64,000 nt of DNA from Guyanagaster necrorhizus (Eukaryota; Basidiomycota; Agaricomycetes; Agaricales; Physalacriaceae): positions 16,993 to 80,992 of the forward strand of contig NW_025064944.1 in NCBI RefSeq assembly GCF_019112545.1. Reading direction: 5' to 3'. The notes under the pieces are model-generated. The model was given only the letters and a program-made list of their open reading frames with translations. It was not told where the DNA came from and searched no databases. This document shows positions 45,274-56,599 of this stretch, piece after piece. Position 1 is the stretch's first letter, and each line of letters starts with the position of its first letter. A program made the position numbers and the translations under genes.

Positions 45274-47002
45274 TGGTCAGCCCTGTCTTTTACTTTCTCA
45301 ACTTTCATCTCCTTCCTGAGTTCCTCGTCTTCCTTCTGTAACTCGGCGATCTGTGCCCATATATCTTCACAGGTGTGTTTCTTCTTTGGGCAGTCTTTGG
45401 CCATGTGGCCCTTCTGCTCACAGTTAAAGCACTTCCCTTCTTTCTTCATCCTGTCGATGTCCATCAGCTTCCTGGCCCCAGTGTACATAGTGCTGGTCCT
45501 GGTCTTCTGGCTTCCATAGTTTGATGCTGTTGAGGGTCCCAATGGTTTCCCAGCAGTTTGCTCCAACTTGTTCAGGGTTGGTGGGGTTGACTTTTTGGTA
45601 TAGTTCTGCAAAGTAGATGATTCTGCTTTTTGCCTTTGCCACTCTTTGTACATCTCAATGATCCACTCCTTCCATTGTTTGTATCCGACTGGCATCAGCA
45701 TTTTGATGCCCATGGCAGAGATCATCATGAGGTACAAAGGGGGAACTCCTCTCTTGAGGGCCTCAACCATTTGCCCGTCATTTGCTATGTCATCCCAAAT
45801 GCTGGCTAACTTGGCGAGCCTTTCCAGCTCATCAAAATAGTCCGTTGCGGCCTTGTCTCCCATCTTGTATTCCTTGATCTTTTGTTTATGCACCTTCTGT
45901 ACCACCAGGTCGATGAACTTATTGTTAAGCATTTGTTTGAAAACCGGCCAGGATGGGTATTGGTAATGTCCCTGCATACTCGACCGGAAGTTTGGCAAGA
46001 TCAAGATCCACCATGTTTTTGCCTTTTCTTCTAGATAGGAAGTGGCAAATATGACTTTGTTCATGTTGGTCCCCAGATACCCAACATAGACTTCAAAATA
46101 TTGCTTGCAGTCTACCAGGAACCTGTCGATGTCATCAGAAGCCCCCTTGAAAGGTTGGGGCGGTGTTGGAGGACATTAGCATTTTCAGAGAGTGCACCCA
46201 TTGGATTGGGCCACCCATCAAACAGTGGTTGTTGCCATTCTGCCAGCGGCCCAGAGAATGAATGGAGGGAATTGTCGTCAGTGACTGGACTTCCCCATGG
46301 TTTCTTGATCCACACAATCACCCCATCTTGGATTGTGAATCCGAGGTGCATGGCTTTGGAGTCGTCTCATACTGGTTCCTTTCCTGCCCCACTGCTTTCA
46401 GCTTGGTCAGAGGGTGGCTGTCCCCCCAGTAGTCAGCTTTCCTGCCTGGTCCATGGGTTCTGATATCCCATGATGGGCTGTGTTCAGATGCTGGTTAGCT
46501 GAGCAGTAGTAGCTCAAGTGAAATAGTCAGAGTTTGTGGGGGTGCTTCTTGCTGAAGAGGCCCAATAGACAGCTCGCTGTGGTGTGACAGATGGGGTTCT
46601 CGGCATTGGTTTTATGGTGGTTGGGGCCTGATAAGCCAGTGGTCAGCTTATGGGGTATTCTGGGTGTCATTGAGTATATTGTCAGGCAGCATAATCTGTT
46701 GCTGCCCATCTCAGGACTTCTGCTTGTTCATTAGTTTCTGAGTGCAAATATAATTGTCCAATTTGCGATGCTAGCCAAGTAGCATCATGCCATAAGAAAT
46801 TTACCCCCTGCAGATAATACCCCTGGTATTCCCACATCCTTTCCTTCTGTGCCAGCTTCTGTACTTCTTCCTCATCTGTTTCCTCCTGTGAATCATATAG
46901 TGGTCCCCTAAGTGGCTCACTGTCCTCCATTTCTTCTTCCTCCTTGCTCTCGTCATTCTCCTCGAGGAGAGAACCAACAGGATGATTGTAGAAACTCTCC
47001 AT
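45270..47002 (-). pseudogene. gag: E3 gag, nonsense codons plus a frameshift
   Basis: The acidic start MESFYNHPVGSLLEEN (47002) is in the +1 frame to ORF A. Capsid blocks lie at 46351-46112 and, in another frame, 46064-45270, so an indel lies near 46100. CCHC knuckle CFNCEQKGHMAKDC near 45405-45450. Confidence 0.75.
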
Positions 47003-47363
47003 GACCTCTTGCAGTATCGTTGCCTTGCTGCCTTAGCTGGGTACTCAGGCCAGCAACTGGGGTGTTTTCATAGGTGGAGGCTGGTCAACTCCCAATGCTG
47101 GAGTTATATCAATTTCCCCTCATTGCTCTTGCTGCCTCCACTCGCTTGTGATAGAGGCAGACATTGTCTCTGTAGTCGTTGTCGATAAGTTGCCCAACAA
47201 CTCTACTTCTGAGAAATCCTCAGAGAGCACGGGTGGAGATGTGAGCATTCCGAGGGACTTGTAGCCCATAGTGTCAGAGGATGGACTCATTGCTTCTGAA
47301 AGTGGAGTCCACACTGAGAGTTCATGAGGAGGGGGGATACTCAGGGGTTGGAGGTCTCAGGTA

Positions 47364-48356
47364 TCATCTGGTCTGAGTGCCATCTGCCCAATGCTCCAGG
47401 AATCTGCTGCTCAGGGTGCTGGACTCTCTGAAAATGGAGGAGGCAGGGGAGGGATCAGCTTGTATGGGTGCGATAACAGTGGTGATCTCAGGACATAGCC
47501 CATACCAGTTGCTGGTGTCGATTGCTGTGAACCAGGCCCTCTCCACTTCTCTCTGTTCATTCTGGTACTGCTCGTCATACTGTGCAGCCTCCTGTCTCTG
47601 CCACTCCTCTGACTCGTGATATACTGGCTGCAGCTCATCCTGCTGCCTGCGCTCCTTCTGTCAAACAGCATCATCGTAGTTGAAAGGGATGGTGAGGTCC
47701 CAGGTCAGGAAGTACCGGTGGACGGTGTCCTCCCATACTTGTCGTCATCATTCTTTGTCATTGGCAGGGGCCCTCTCCATCCTTGAACCAGTTTGGGAGG
47801 CAGGGCAGGGGCTGTGAGACTGGCCATGAGGAGATCCAGAGCCGGGTTGTCAAGCCATCTGAGAGGCATCAAGAGAGTCCCTGGCATGGTCAGCAACCCC
47901 AGGGGTTGGGGAGGCAGAATCAGGGGAGGGAGACTGATGGAAGAAGTCCTCCAGGATGTCTTTGTCCTCATGGTTGGGGGCCAGTCCTGGTACGAGTATA
48001 CCATACCTTCCTGGGATGCCAGCGTTTGGGTTTTCAGGTCAGGGGAAGTGCTGTCCTCCCATTTCTTCTTCACCATCCCTCTGATGTGTGCTGCTAGGCC
48101 CAGCTTCTGGGGGCTGGTAGGTCATTCTTTGGGATTCAGGGATGTCATATAAGGGGAGATCAGGGGTTATGTTTTGTAGTATTTCACAAATGCATAAAAA
48201 CTCATTGTAATATCTGAGGGCCCAGGCAGTGATTGAATGGCATCCCCAGCACAGCTGGATGATTACCAACAATCCTATCAATGTTCCGACAATAGAAGAG
48301 AGGAGTTCAAAGAACTCATGATCGAAGTTTGGGTCAGTAGAGGTTGTAGAAGGCAT
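47364..48356 (-). pseudogene. E3 ORF A (membrane-helix ORF), broken
   Basis: Starts MPSTTSTDPNFDHEFFELL, then helix SSIVGTLIGLLVIIQLC. A TGA at 48039 and another after WDLTIPFNYDDAV (near 47650) interrupt it. The conserved block and following Glu/Gln-rich region (EEWQRQEAAQYDEQYQNEQ) stay in the same frame as in E1, supporting that frame as the protein-coding one. Confidence 0.7.
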
Positions 48357-48397
48357 TCAGTTTCTCAGCACAATTGGGCTTGAGAAAGGGAAGTCGA

Positions 48398-48410
48398 AGC
48401 TTTGAGCTAA
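48398..48410 (-). promoter_or_regulatory. E3 primer binding site, self-priming type
   Basis: Minus-strand TTAGCTCAAAGCT one base inside the LTR; perfect 13-nt complement at 48563-48575 in the LTR. Confidence 0.8.
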
Positions 48411-48411
48411 T

Positions 48412-48847
48412 TGTTAGACCCAAGTCACATGTGATTAGTAACATGTGATAAATGATTGATACCTCATACTTGGGTATAATGATCAAGTCCAATGATACTA
48501 ATACTTTATGCTGTCAAGGTGTAGACAAGTAGGCTTGAGAATGAATGTGGTATGAATAAACTTTAGCTCAAAGCTGGGGTATACCAGTAAGAGCTGTGGG
48601 TCTTAAATACTATACAGGTGGTGCTAATAATACTACTACTTATTGTGTCTGTCTATGTCCATGGTGCCCATTGTCCTTGAGCATCATTACCATACATAAA
48701 AGGATGCTTGTGTGTCGTTGAGCATCATTGTTTAAGTTGACTTGATGGATGGGTTAGTTGTGATGACTAAGCCCTCCCATGGTCTTATGCCTCTTGACTA
48801 AGCCTAAATAGGGGTAGAATCGTGGAAAGAAAGGGAAAATCATAACA
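48412..48847 (-). repeat. E3 5' LTR
   Basis: 436 bp, TGTTAGACC...CATAACA, followed by target duplicate GCTAG. The two CACGTG-like boxes both read CATGTG here, 8-bp spacer kept. Confidence 0.95.
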
Positions 48848-48871
48848 GCTAGCCTGATACAATGCATATCA

Positions 48872-51800
48872 CTGGTCTACTATAGTGAAAGCTATGCTAC
48901 TTATATATATTTTATGTCAAATAAATATAGTCCTTACTTATTATGTATTTCTACACTATGAGATGCCATTGTGTCTGGTTGTTGAGAGCAGAACAATAGA
49001 GTGCTATCCATTGATGAGGTGTCTATTATATGCTGAAAGATAATAGCATAGACTGCTTATTGTGATTAAACAATCATCCCATAGTTGATAAGCACTTTAG
49101 ATAAGATAAGCACTCTGATAAGATTAAGAATAAGATAAGATAGACAGGAAAATTATAATATTACCTCCCTATTAAGACTATTGTTCTAATAGCTTAATTA
49201 AGAGAGAGTTTATAATCATAAATGGCAGCATCAGCATTCATGTTGTATTCATTGATCCACTGGTTGGATTTGAGACTATATCTCTTCTATTTGATGAGGT
49301 AATCAATGATAGTGTTAGGATTGAGTTCTTAGTGACTGTGAGTTTTACAGAGACAGTGGTTAAGGATTTGCTTGATCTTGTAGTGTTCCTTATCATTGAT
49401 CAGGACTGGTTTGAGAGGTGAGGAAGCTTTCTGATTGAAAAATACCAGAGATATATATAGAGAAAAGAGGGATTTATTGAAGACTGGGCGAATCTTCCAG
49501 ATTGCAGAGAGTGTAAGATGATAGATGGAGGCCTTGATCTTCTTTGTGATGATGAAGGAGCTGGTGCACTTATTGGTGAGTTTTTTCTTTAAGCATGAGA
49601 GATGTAGATTAGATATGTCTAACCACACTCAGTCACCAGTCTGGTATTATATAGTGGAGCAATAAGATTTGTCATATTAGTGTTTTATTGCTATAGCTGC
49701 TTTCTTGAGAGCAGACTTCATCTTATCATAAATCTTGGCCATTTGATCTACAAATATAATCAATGCAGGGTTATGGCAGAATGATGGAATGAACTGATGA
49801 TATGGGGATGCTATCTATAATTGGCAAAGAATGGTGTCTTATCTGTTGCAGAGTGTACTCAGTTATGTTAGAATGCTGCAAGTGAGAGCCAATTGGCCCA
49901 GTCATCCTGTTGATGGTTGATGAACATCTGGAGATATTTCTTGACTTCCTGATTGATGTGTTCTATTTGTCTATCCATCTATGGATAGTAAGCAGTCAAG
50001 GCATTGCTTCAGATCTGCAAGAGATAATAGAGATCTATCATAAATTTAGAGATGAACTGAGACTCAATCTGAAATTACCACCTGCAGCATGCCATACTTG
50101 GCATATACCTCATCTCACAGGATCTTTGTTCATTCCTTTGATGACAACTCTGTCAAGCATGTGACCAGTATAATTGCCTTCAAGAAGTGATTGACTATGA
50201 TGATAATAGCATCATAGTCTTGGCATTCTGGCAGTACAATAACTATGTCAATAAAGATGTGTGTCCATGTGGTGCTCAGTACTTAGTTTGGGTGTAACAG
50301 GGCCACCTTCACCTGAGTGCTTGATTTGGTGCATTGACAGGTCTCACAGGCTTTCATATATTTCTCAATGTCTCTCTTCAGTTTCAGCCACCAATACTCT
50401 CACAGTACTAGTTCCATGGTCTTCATGATTCCAGAGTGCCCTGCAGTGATATGGTCATGCAAACAGAAAATGATTTCTCTTCTAAAAGCATGATCCCTAG
50501 GCATGTAGATTCAATTGTCATAATAGGTCAAGTCTCTCTTCTTGGTCATTCTCTAATCATGATTGATCAATAGGGCCACTTTCTGATCTCATAGCTTAGT
50601 TCATTGGGTGATACTCTTGATGCACTCATGGGTTTCCTCCTTTGTTGGCATGATCATGGCTTAGAAGTGCTCTGCTTTGAGCATGACCATCTCTCTGTTG
50701 TTGTCCTTCCCTTGGTCATAGTCCACATATTGACTGAGCAGATCAGCCTTCTTGTTTGTGGTCCCTGCCTTGTGTTGGAGTGAGAAGTCATATTTGGCTA
50801 GCTTAGTAACCCAATGCACCTATCAGTGGTTCAGTTTCTATGGGAGTTGGAAGTATTGAAGGTTTTTGTGATCTGTTCAGATCTTGAACTGTTATGCTGC
50901 ATCTATCAGGTAGTGTCACCACTTGGACAGAGTGAGCATGATGGCAAGGAGTTCTTTGTTATAGATCTCATAATTTCTTTTTATAGTTGTGAGTGCCTTA
51001 GAGATAAAGGTGACAGGTCACTATTTTTCTTCCTGCTTCTGTAAGAGCACTGCTCCAGTGGTGCTATCACTCAAGTCCACTTTTATCTGAAACTTCCCTT
51101 CTCTCATCAGGATAGCCAGTACTATATCCTTCACTAATTGCTTTGTCAATCACTGAAAGGCACCACCTTGTGTGGCTCCCCATGTCTATGGAGCATTTTC
51201 AGTCAGCTGAATCATAGATCAGATGATGTGGCTATAATCTTGGATGAATTGTCAGTAGAAGTTGGTGAACCTCAGGAATGACTGTAGCTCCTTTTTCTTA
51301 ATAGGGGTTGGCCACTCCATTATGCTTTAGACCTTGATCAGGTCTATTTGGATACTCTTCTCACTGATAATGATGCCCAAGTACTTTATCTCCAGTGTCT
51401 CAAACTTGCATTTCTCTGCCTTGAAGAATAACTTGTGTTTTCTCATCAGTGTGAGAATCTGTCTGACAAGGCAGTAGTGTTCTTTCCAATTGCCAGACAT
51501 GATTAAGATATCATCAAGGTATATGGTGACTTTTTCTGTGGCAATAAAGTCCTTAAAGATACCATTCATCATCCACTAAAAGATTGCTGATGAGTTAGTG
51601 AGTCCAAAGAACATCACTATTGGTTCAAATAATCCTCTATTGATCTGAAAGGCCACCTTCCATTCATCTCCCTCCTTGATTTGTATATTGTTATACCTCC
51701 ATTGTATGTCAAGCTTGGTATAGTATCTTGTGCCATATAACTTGTCTATTAGTTCTGAGATTAATAGTAGGGGATATCAATTCTTGATCATCATTTTGTT

Positions 51801-52378
51801 GAGTTTCTGATAATCCTGGACTGGTCACAATTTCTCATTCTTCTTCTTTATGAGAAAGAAGGAGAATGCTATTGGTGATTTAGAGGGTTGAATGTGGCCA
51901 CTGGACAAATTCTTGTTGCTTGTGATGGCCAAGAGAATAGACCTTGCAGTTGAGATTGGCATTAGCATTAGGGACCAATTTGATCATATGATCCCATGAC
52001 TTTAGGTCAGAGAGTTCATCAAAATTCTCCTTGTCAAAGAGATTCTGGAAGTCTCATACCTATTCTGGCACTATTTCTTTGAATGTTTTTATCTTCTTTC
52101 TCTCATTGGCCTTTGCTGCCAGGTCACTTGCATAATGCATTACACATACATGGATAGCTTGCTTTATATTGACCACAAGAATAGTGTCTCCTTCTTCCAT
52201 TTCTTCATCCTATCAGTCATCCTCATCTTTGTTAAGTAGAATGAAGAATGTCTTTCAGCAACAACACTGAGTGAAGGTGATTTGACCAGTCTTCCAGTTG
52301 ATAAGAGAGTTGTGTCATATCAACCAGTCATGTCCAAAGAAGATTTCCTTGGTCTCTAGATCTGTGACTGCTAGGTTG
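48872..52378 (-). mobile_element. E4: old Ty3/Gypsy element, 3' half
   Basis: Right part of the 3' LTR (48872-49160), then pol on the minus strand up to the protease, where E5 is inserted (52378). Strong CpG loss and several indels. The left part of the LTR is at 28874-29047. The matching 5' half may be E6 at the right edge. Confidence 0.8.
49161..52378 (-). pseudogene. pol: E4 pol fragment: protease to chromodomain
   Basis: Reading right to left: protease region LAVTDLETKE...GHDWLI (52370-52300), RT with YLDD (near 51510), RNase H with KVDLSDSTTGAVL (Asp kept, near 51080), integrase finger and core remnants (50640-49880), the C-terminal MWLDISNLHLS region (49628) and a chromodomain YLIK...NQWINEY (near 49240-49300). 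Numerous stops; dead. Confidence 0.8.
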
Positions 52379-52838
52379 TGTTATGATTTTTCCATCTTTT
52401 CCTCATTTTAACCTCTATCTATATTTAGTCAGAGCATCTAGACCAGTGCTTAGAACCATGAGACTGGCTTAGTCATCACAACAAGCCACATCTGCCATTG
52501 TTCTCTGATATAGTGACAGACCCTTGACAATGCACAATCACTTTTTGTAGACAGTAACAATGCTCAAGGACAATGAGCACAAAGACTCAGACAAGTACAA
52601 TAGATAGTATTATATTTATCTTGATAAACAAGTAGTATATAAGTAGGCTAGCTCTCACTGTATAACCTCAGCTTTGAGCTAAAGTTTATTTTTATACCAC
52701 TTCACTCTTGAGTCTTTTGCAATAGCCTTGAAGCATATTGGTCAATAAACACAAACAGTGGACTCAGACATAACTCTATAAATACAATACAGCATCTGTT
52801 TATCACATGTTTAGATCACATGCAACTTGTGTCTAACA
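52379..52838 (+). repeat. E5 5' LTR
   Basis: 460 bp, TGTTATG...CTAACA. TATATAAG at 52636-52643, then the self-primer 13-mer AGCTTTGAGCTAA at 52670-52682. Confidence 0.9.
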
Positions 52839-52839
52839 A

Positions 52840-52852
52840 TTAGCTCAAAGCT
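52840..52852 (+). promoter_or_regulatory. E5 primer binding site, self-priming type
   Basis: TTAGCTCAAAGCT, perfect complement of 52670-52682, two bases after the last LTR base. The pairing survives even though the rest of the element is badly decayed. Confidence 0.8.
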
Positions 52853-53209
52853 TCTGCTTTCCTTTCCTTATGCATAATAAGTGCAAAGAAAACTGAATGC
52901 CACCATCTCAGACTACAACCCCTAATCTTACAGATGATTTCTTTAAGCTTCTAGCTTCCATTATTGGAATGCTTTTAGGCATATTGGCAATCATACAGCT
53001 TTGCTGAGAACAACAATCAGTTATAGCTTGGATGGTCAGGCACTATCAGGCATTTCAACAAGTATAGCAGATCCTCCAAAATGTCACACCTGATCACCCT
53101 CTTTATGACATCTCTCCCTCTGTCAGAAACTCCTTCCAGCCCCCATCAGGAACTATACCTGAAGCTGAGCCTAGTGGAACATATTCATGGGGCCCTGAGG
53201 AAGAAGAAG

Positions 53210-53644
53210 TGTTAGACCCAAGTCACATGTGACCAGTAACACATGATAAATGATCGATACCTCATGCTTGGGTATAATGATCAAGTCCAGTGATACTAAT
53301 ACTGTATGCGGTCAAGGCATAGACAAGTAGGCTTGAGAATGAATGTGGTATGAATAAACTTTAGCTCAAAGCTGGGGTATACCAGTGAGAGCTGTGGGTC
53401 TTAAATACTATACAAGTTGTGCTAATAATATCACTACTAATTGTGTTCATCTGTGTCCATGGTGCCCATTGTCCTTGAGCATCGCTACCATACATAAAAG
53501 GATGCTTGTGCATTGTCAAGCACCATTGTTTAAGTTGACTGATGGGCAGGTTAGTTGTGATGACTAAGCCTTCCCACTGTCCTGTGCTTCCTGACTAAGC
53601 ATAAATAGGGGTTAAGTCGAAGAAAAAAGAGGAAAATCGTAACA
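53210..53644 (-). repeat. Solo LTR of the E3 type
   Basis: 435 bp, TGTTAGACCC...TCGTAACA, with target duplicate AGAAG on both sides (53205-53209 and 53645-53649). Close to the E3 5' LTR, including the 41-bp segment lost from the E3 3' LTR. A solo LTR forms by recombination between the two LTRs of a full element. Confidence 0.95.
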
Positions 53645-53946
53645 AGAAGAACATTGATACCCTCTCTAAGCTCAGCCTAGTAATAGAAGAAATGATCTAT
53701 GTCTCACAGAGTCCTAAAACCCATGAGTCCTGCTGGGCTTTTCTCCAGTCTTGGACCATAAGGATGAGAATGCTCCCAATGACTTCTTTGATGACTATGA
53801 GTCATCCTCTGACTATTCCACTGCCTTGGTCAAGCATGGGATTAGAGACCATGCTTGGGACTCTCTTGATACCACTCAAGTGGCTACAGGACCCCAACCC
53901 ATTTCACTTGCAAACTCTGGACACAGCTTGCTCTATGCAACCCTGG

Positions 53947-55729
53947 TGACACACACACTCTGTATTCATGCATGTAAAATTGCAAAAATTAAGAATACAT
54001 AAACTGCATTTCAGTCCAGTAAGCATGTAACTGAGAATAGGATAAGAGTGCACAGAAACCTAGCCATCATAAGGCTAAACTGAAGTAACAATGAGCAGAG
54101 TGCATGGCCTAATAACAGACTAATACCAGAAGGGTTGGACTGCATGTGAGGTCACAGCACTTGGCCCTAAACACACCAATACCATTACAAGGGGGACATG
54201 CTAAAAATAAAAAGAATACAATTGAAATATGATTGGCATCCTGATCACATTGATCAAGAATGCACAGCAATTGATGCATTGATGGGACATGCTTTAGAAC
54301 AGAGAACTGAGACCCAAAGAAAGGTATCTGAATAACTGGATGTTGAATAGAGAAATGAAATGATGGCAACAAAGAAATAGATAGAGAAATAGTACCCTCA
54401 GAGATGAATAGCACACATATGGCTCAGAGACTTGCATGCATACCTATGGTGCCTTAGCATGCATAATATACTGAGGGACCCTGCATCATACCAAGATATG
54501 GCACATACCTATTGAGTGGGTTAATTGATGCATGTCAGACCAGAAGCAGTGCATTTTGTGAGCTGGATAGAATGTTGAGACACTGAAAAAGAGAACATAA
54601 CCATTGTGGCTGACTCCAGACATGGGAGATAACCCCAGTGGTCTGAAACAGTTTATCACTGTCAGAGATGTGTCACCAGGGAAATAAAAAAGAAAGCAGT
54701 CCTGGCTAGGCCAGCTAGCCAATATCAGCTAGTGAGAAAACAGTGAGCAGTCCTGGCCTGAAAGAGAATAAGCATAGCAACTGCAATATGCATGTGAATA
54801 ATATCTGCAGGATCCAGTATGGAGTCCCATGCTTTGAAGATACTATAGTAGGATTGTATTAGTAAGTACCCTAGTAGAGTATTTAAATATGGCATTGTAT
54901 GAGTAGGATACAAGTTTTCAACTCCCACAGTTGCAATGTATTAGACACAGAAAGTCTTGCACTCTAGCTCTGGGTTTGTGTTTGTAACTTTGAGTGAGAG
55001 AATAAACTCATTATTGAATATCATTGAGAGAGCATTGAGAACTGAGTGAGGCATCAAAGCTTGCAAAGGACTTGAGCCTCATTTGATAAGAGGTTTTGGA
55101 TTATGCTCTAATGTGAGAATAAGAAAGCAGTGTCTGAAGGGCATCATCTTGAGTTTTTGAGGTATTTGTGATGCACAGCACTACAGGTGGCAGAGGTTCA
55201 AACCCTTTGGTCTGTTGAATGGTGTTTTATTGTTTTTTGTGTCTCTGGATCACATAGGTTTGAATTCCATGGGTCTACAATTGGTTTGGAAACTTGTGAA
55301 CAGAGATCTGTGCTCTTTGGCACTTGTGGATATGTTTGTGATTGGTTTCTGCTTAGAGCATAAAGCTTTGTGTCATGTATTATGTGTGTTAGAGATTTTG
55401 AGTTGATCTGAGCTGTGCTTAGGACCTTTTGAGAGTTTTGTGAGAGTGTTTCAATATATTGTATTGAGCTGCAGTACTCTTTGCCTTGAGGCCCAGCAAC
55501 ACCTGTTGCCACCCCTTATTTTGATATAACAAAAAGCTTTGAGACTTAGAGAGATCTAGAACTGTTGTACATGTACTATCACTGTTTGCATGCTGTGGAT
55601 TTATTGAAGACAATTATATTTGTTGATTACTACTTTTATTGCATTATAATCCTCTCACAAACTAAGAGTTTTGTGTGTGTGTTAGTGTGAGTGTGGTTAG
55701 TGGATAGCACTCTGCTGTATCTATTTTCA
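53947..55729 (+). repeat. R1 copy B: LTR-like repeat, 1.78 kb
   Basis: Starts TGACACAC and ends TTTTCA. Full-length relative to copy A. Inserted in E5 ORF A. Flanks CCTGG and CCTTG agree at 4 of 5 positions, so a target duplication is possible but not proven. No coding capacity. Confidence 0.7.
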
Positions 55730-56599
55730 CCTTGTGCACATGCAGATCCTCTTCACCAGAGACAAGCCCAACCTCCTCTAGATATGGGGGCACTGATTCA
55801 GAAAGCAGAGAAGAGTTCTGAAGACTGACCATTAGTGATGCAATAGACAGAGATACAAGAGATTTCACAGAGAAGAAGATCTGAGCTGCTGAGGCTGACT
55901 TTGAGTGGGTCAAGGCTGAATAGGCCTGGTGATAAAACTTACATGATAAAGAGAAGTGTGACTGCCAGTTTAGGTGGTGACAGTGTGAATTTGAGATGGC
56001 CACCTGGGGATCAGCAAGCCTTATGTGGTATGGACTACAAATAGAGTCCACTGCCTCCCTATTCAGAGAATCCAGCACTCCCATCAGTACCAACCCATGA
56101 ATAGGGTTGGCTGAAGCTGTCACCTATAGTGAGGCCATCAGATAGCACACTTATTCCCCTCTTGGAGCAAACTGAGCCTCTAGCCTCCCTGCTAATATTG
56201 ACAACACAAGTACTATTCCCTTCCATACTGACTCTGTACTCAACACCTACAGACTTCAAGTCTCTCTCAATGCCCATATCTCTGACTGAGGCCTCCAAAG
56301 ATTCCTTAGTGGAAGAATCACTGCTCTCTTTCTCAATCCCTGGTTCTATCAAAACTTCCACAGATATCACTGAGAACTGGAGAAAAGCAGAACACAAAGT
56401 GATATCAACATTGGCACAGAACCTGTTGAGCAGCCTCCTGCTCAGCCCAGCTCCAGCACTCAGAACACTGGTGACCAGCTCTCCATCAACAATCTGGCCT
56501 CCAATTTCTCCTATTTATAATCTGCATGACAATTACTCTGTTGAGGACAGTGAGGTTAAGGAGAGTAATGATGATGACAATGATGAGGAGCAGGCCTAG

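Larger units (their letters stand above)
40952..48847 (-). mobile_element. E3: full-length chromodomain Ty3/Gypsy retrotransposon
   Basis: 7896 bp, flanked by GCTAG (40947-40951 and 48848-48852). LTRs of 395 bp (3') and 436 bp (5'); the 3' one lacks 41 bp between two TTGAGCATC repeats. The aligned parts differ at about 17 positions, all transitions by hand count, so it is older than E1 and E2. It is inserted near the end of R2 copy 1. Confidence 0.95.
29048..48871 (-). repeat. R2 copy 1: LTR-like 1.4 kb repeat, split by three later insertions
   Basis: Remaining pieces: 29048-29312, 31073-31955, 40726-40951 and 48853-48871. They sum to 1393 bp and align in order with the reverse complement of the uninterrupted copy at 60791-62194. 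The repeat begins TGATTTGC and ends ATATCA. A 4-bp duplication CTGG flanks it (29044-29047 and 48872-48875) inside the LTR of E4. The interruptions are R1 copy A, E2 and E3. The TG...CA ends suggest a solo LTR of another retrotransposon family; there is no coding capacity. Confidence 0.8.
52897..56599 (+). pseudogene. E5 ORF A, interrupted by a solo LTR and R1
   Basis: Starts MPPSQTTTPN with helix LLASIIGMLLGILAIIQLC (then TGA). It runs to 53209, resumes at 53650 and again after 55729. The FLNP...NFHRY block is at about 56295-56365 in the ORF A frame with a TGA. In the +1 frame the stretch 56129-56599 is open and ends in the acidic region preceding gag. Confidence 0.65.

Noticed and set aside
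53941..55734. A definite 5-bp target duplication around R1 copy B
   Set aside because: CCTGG and CCTTG agree at only four of five positions, and copy A shows no matching flanks, so the ends are not proven.
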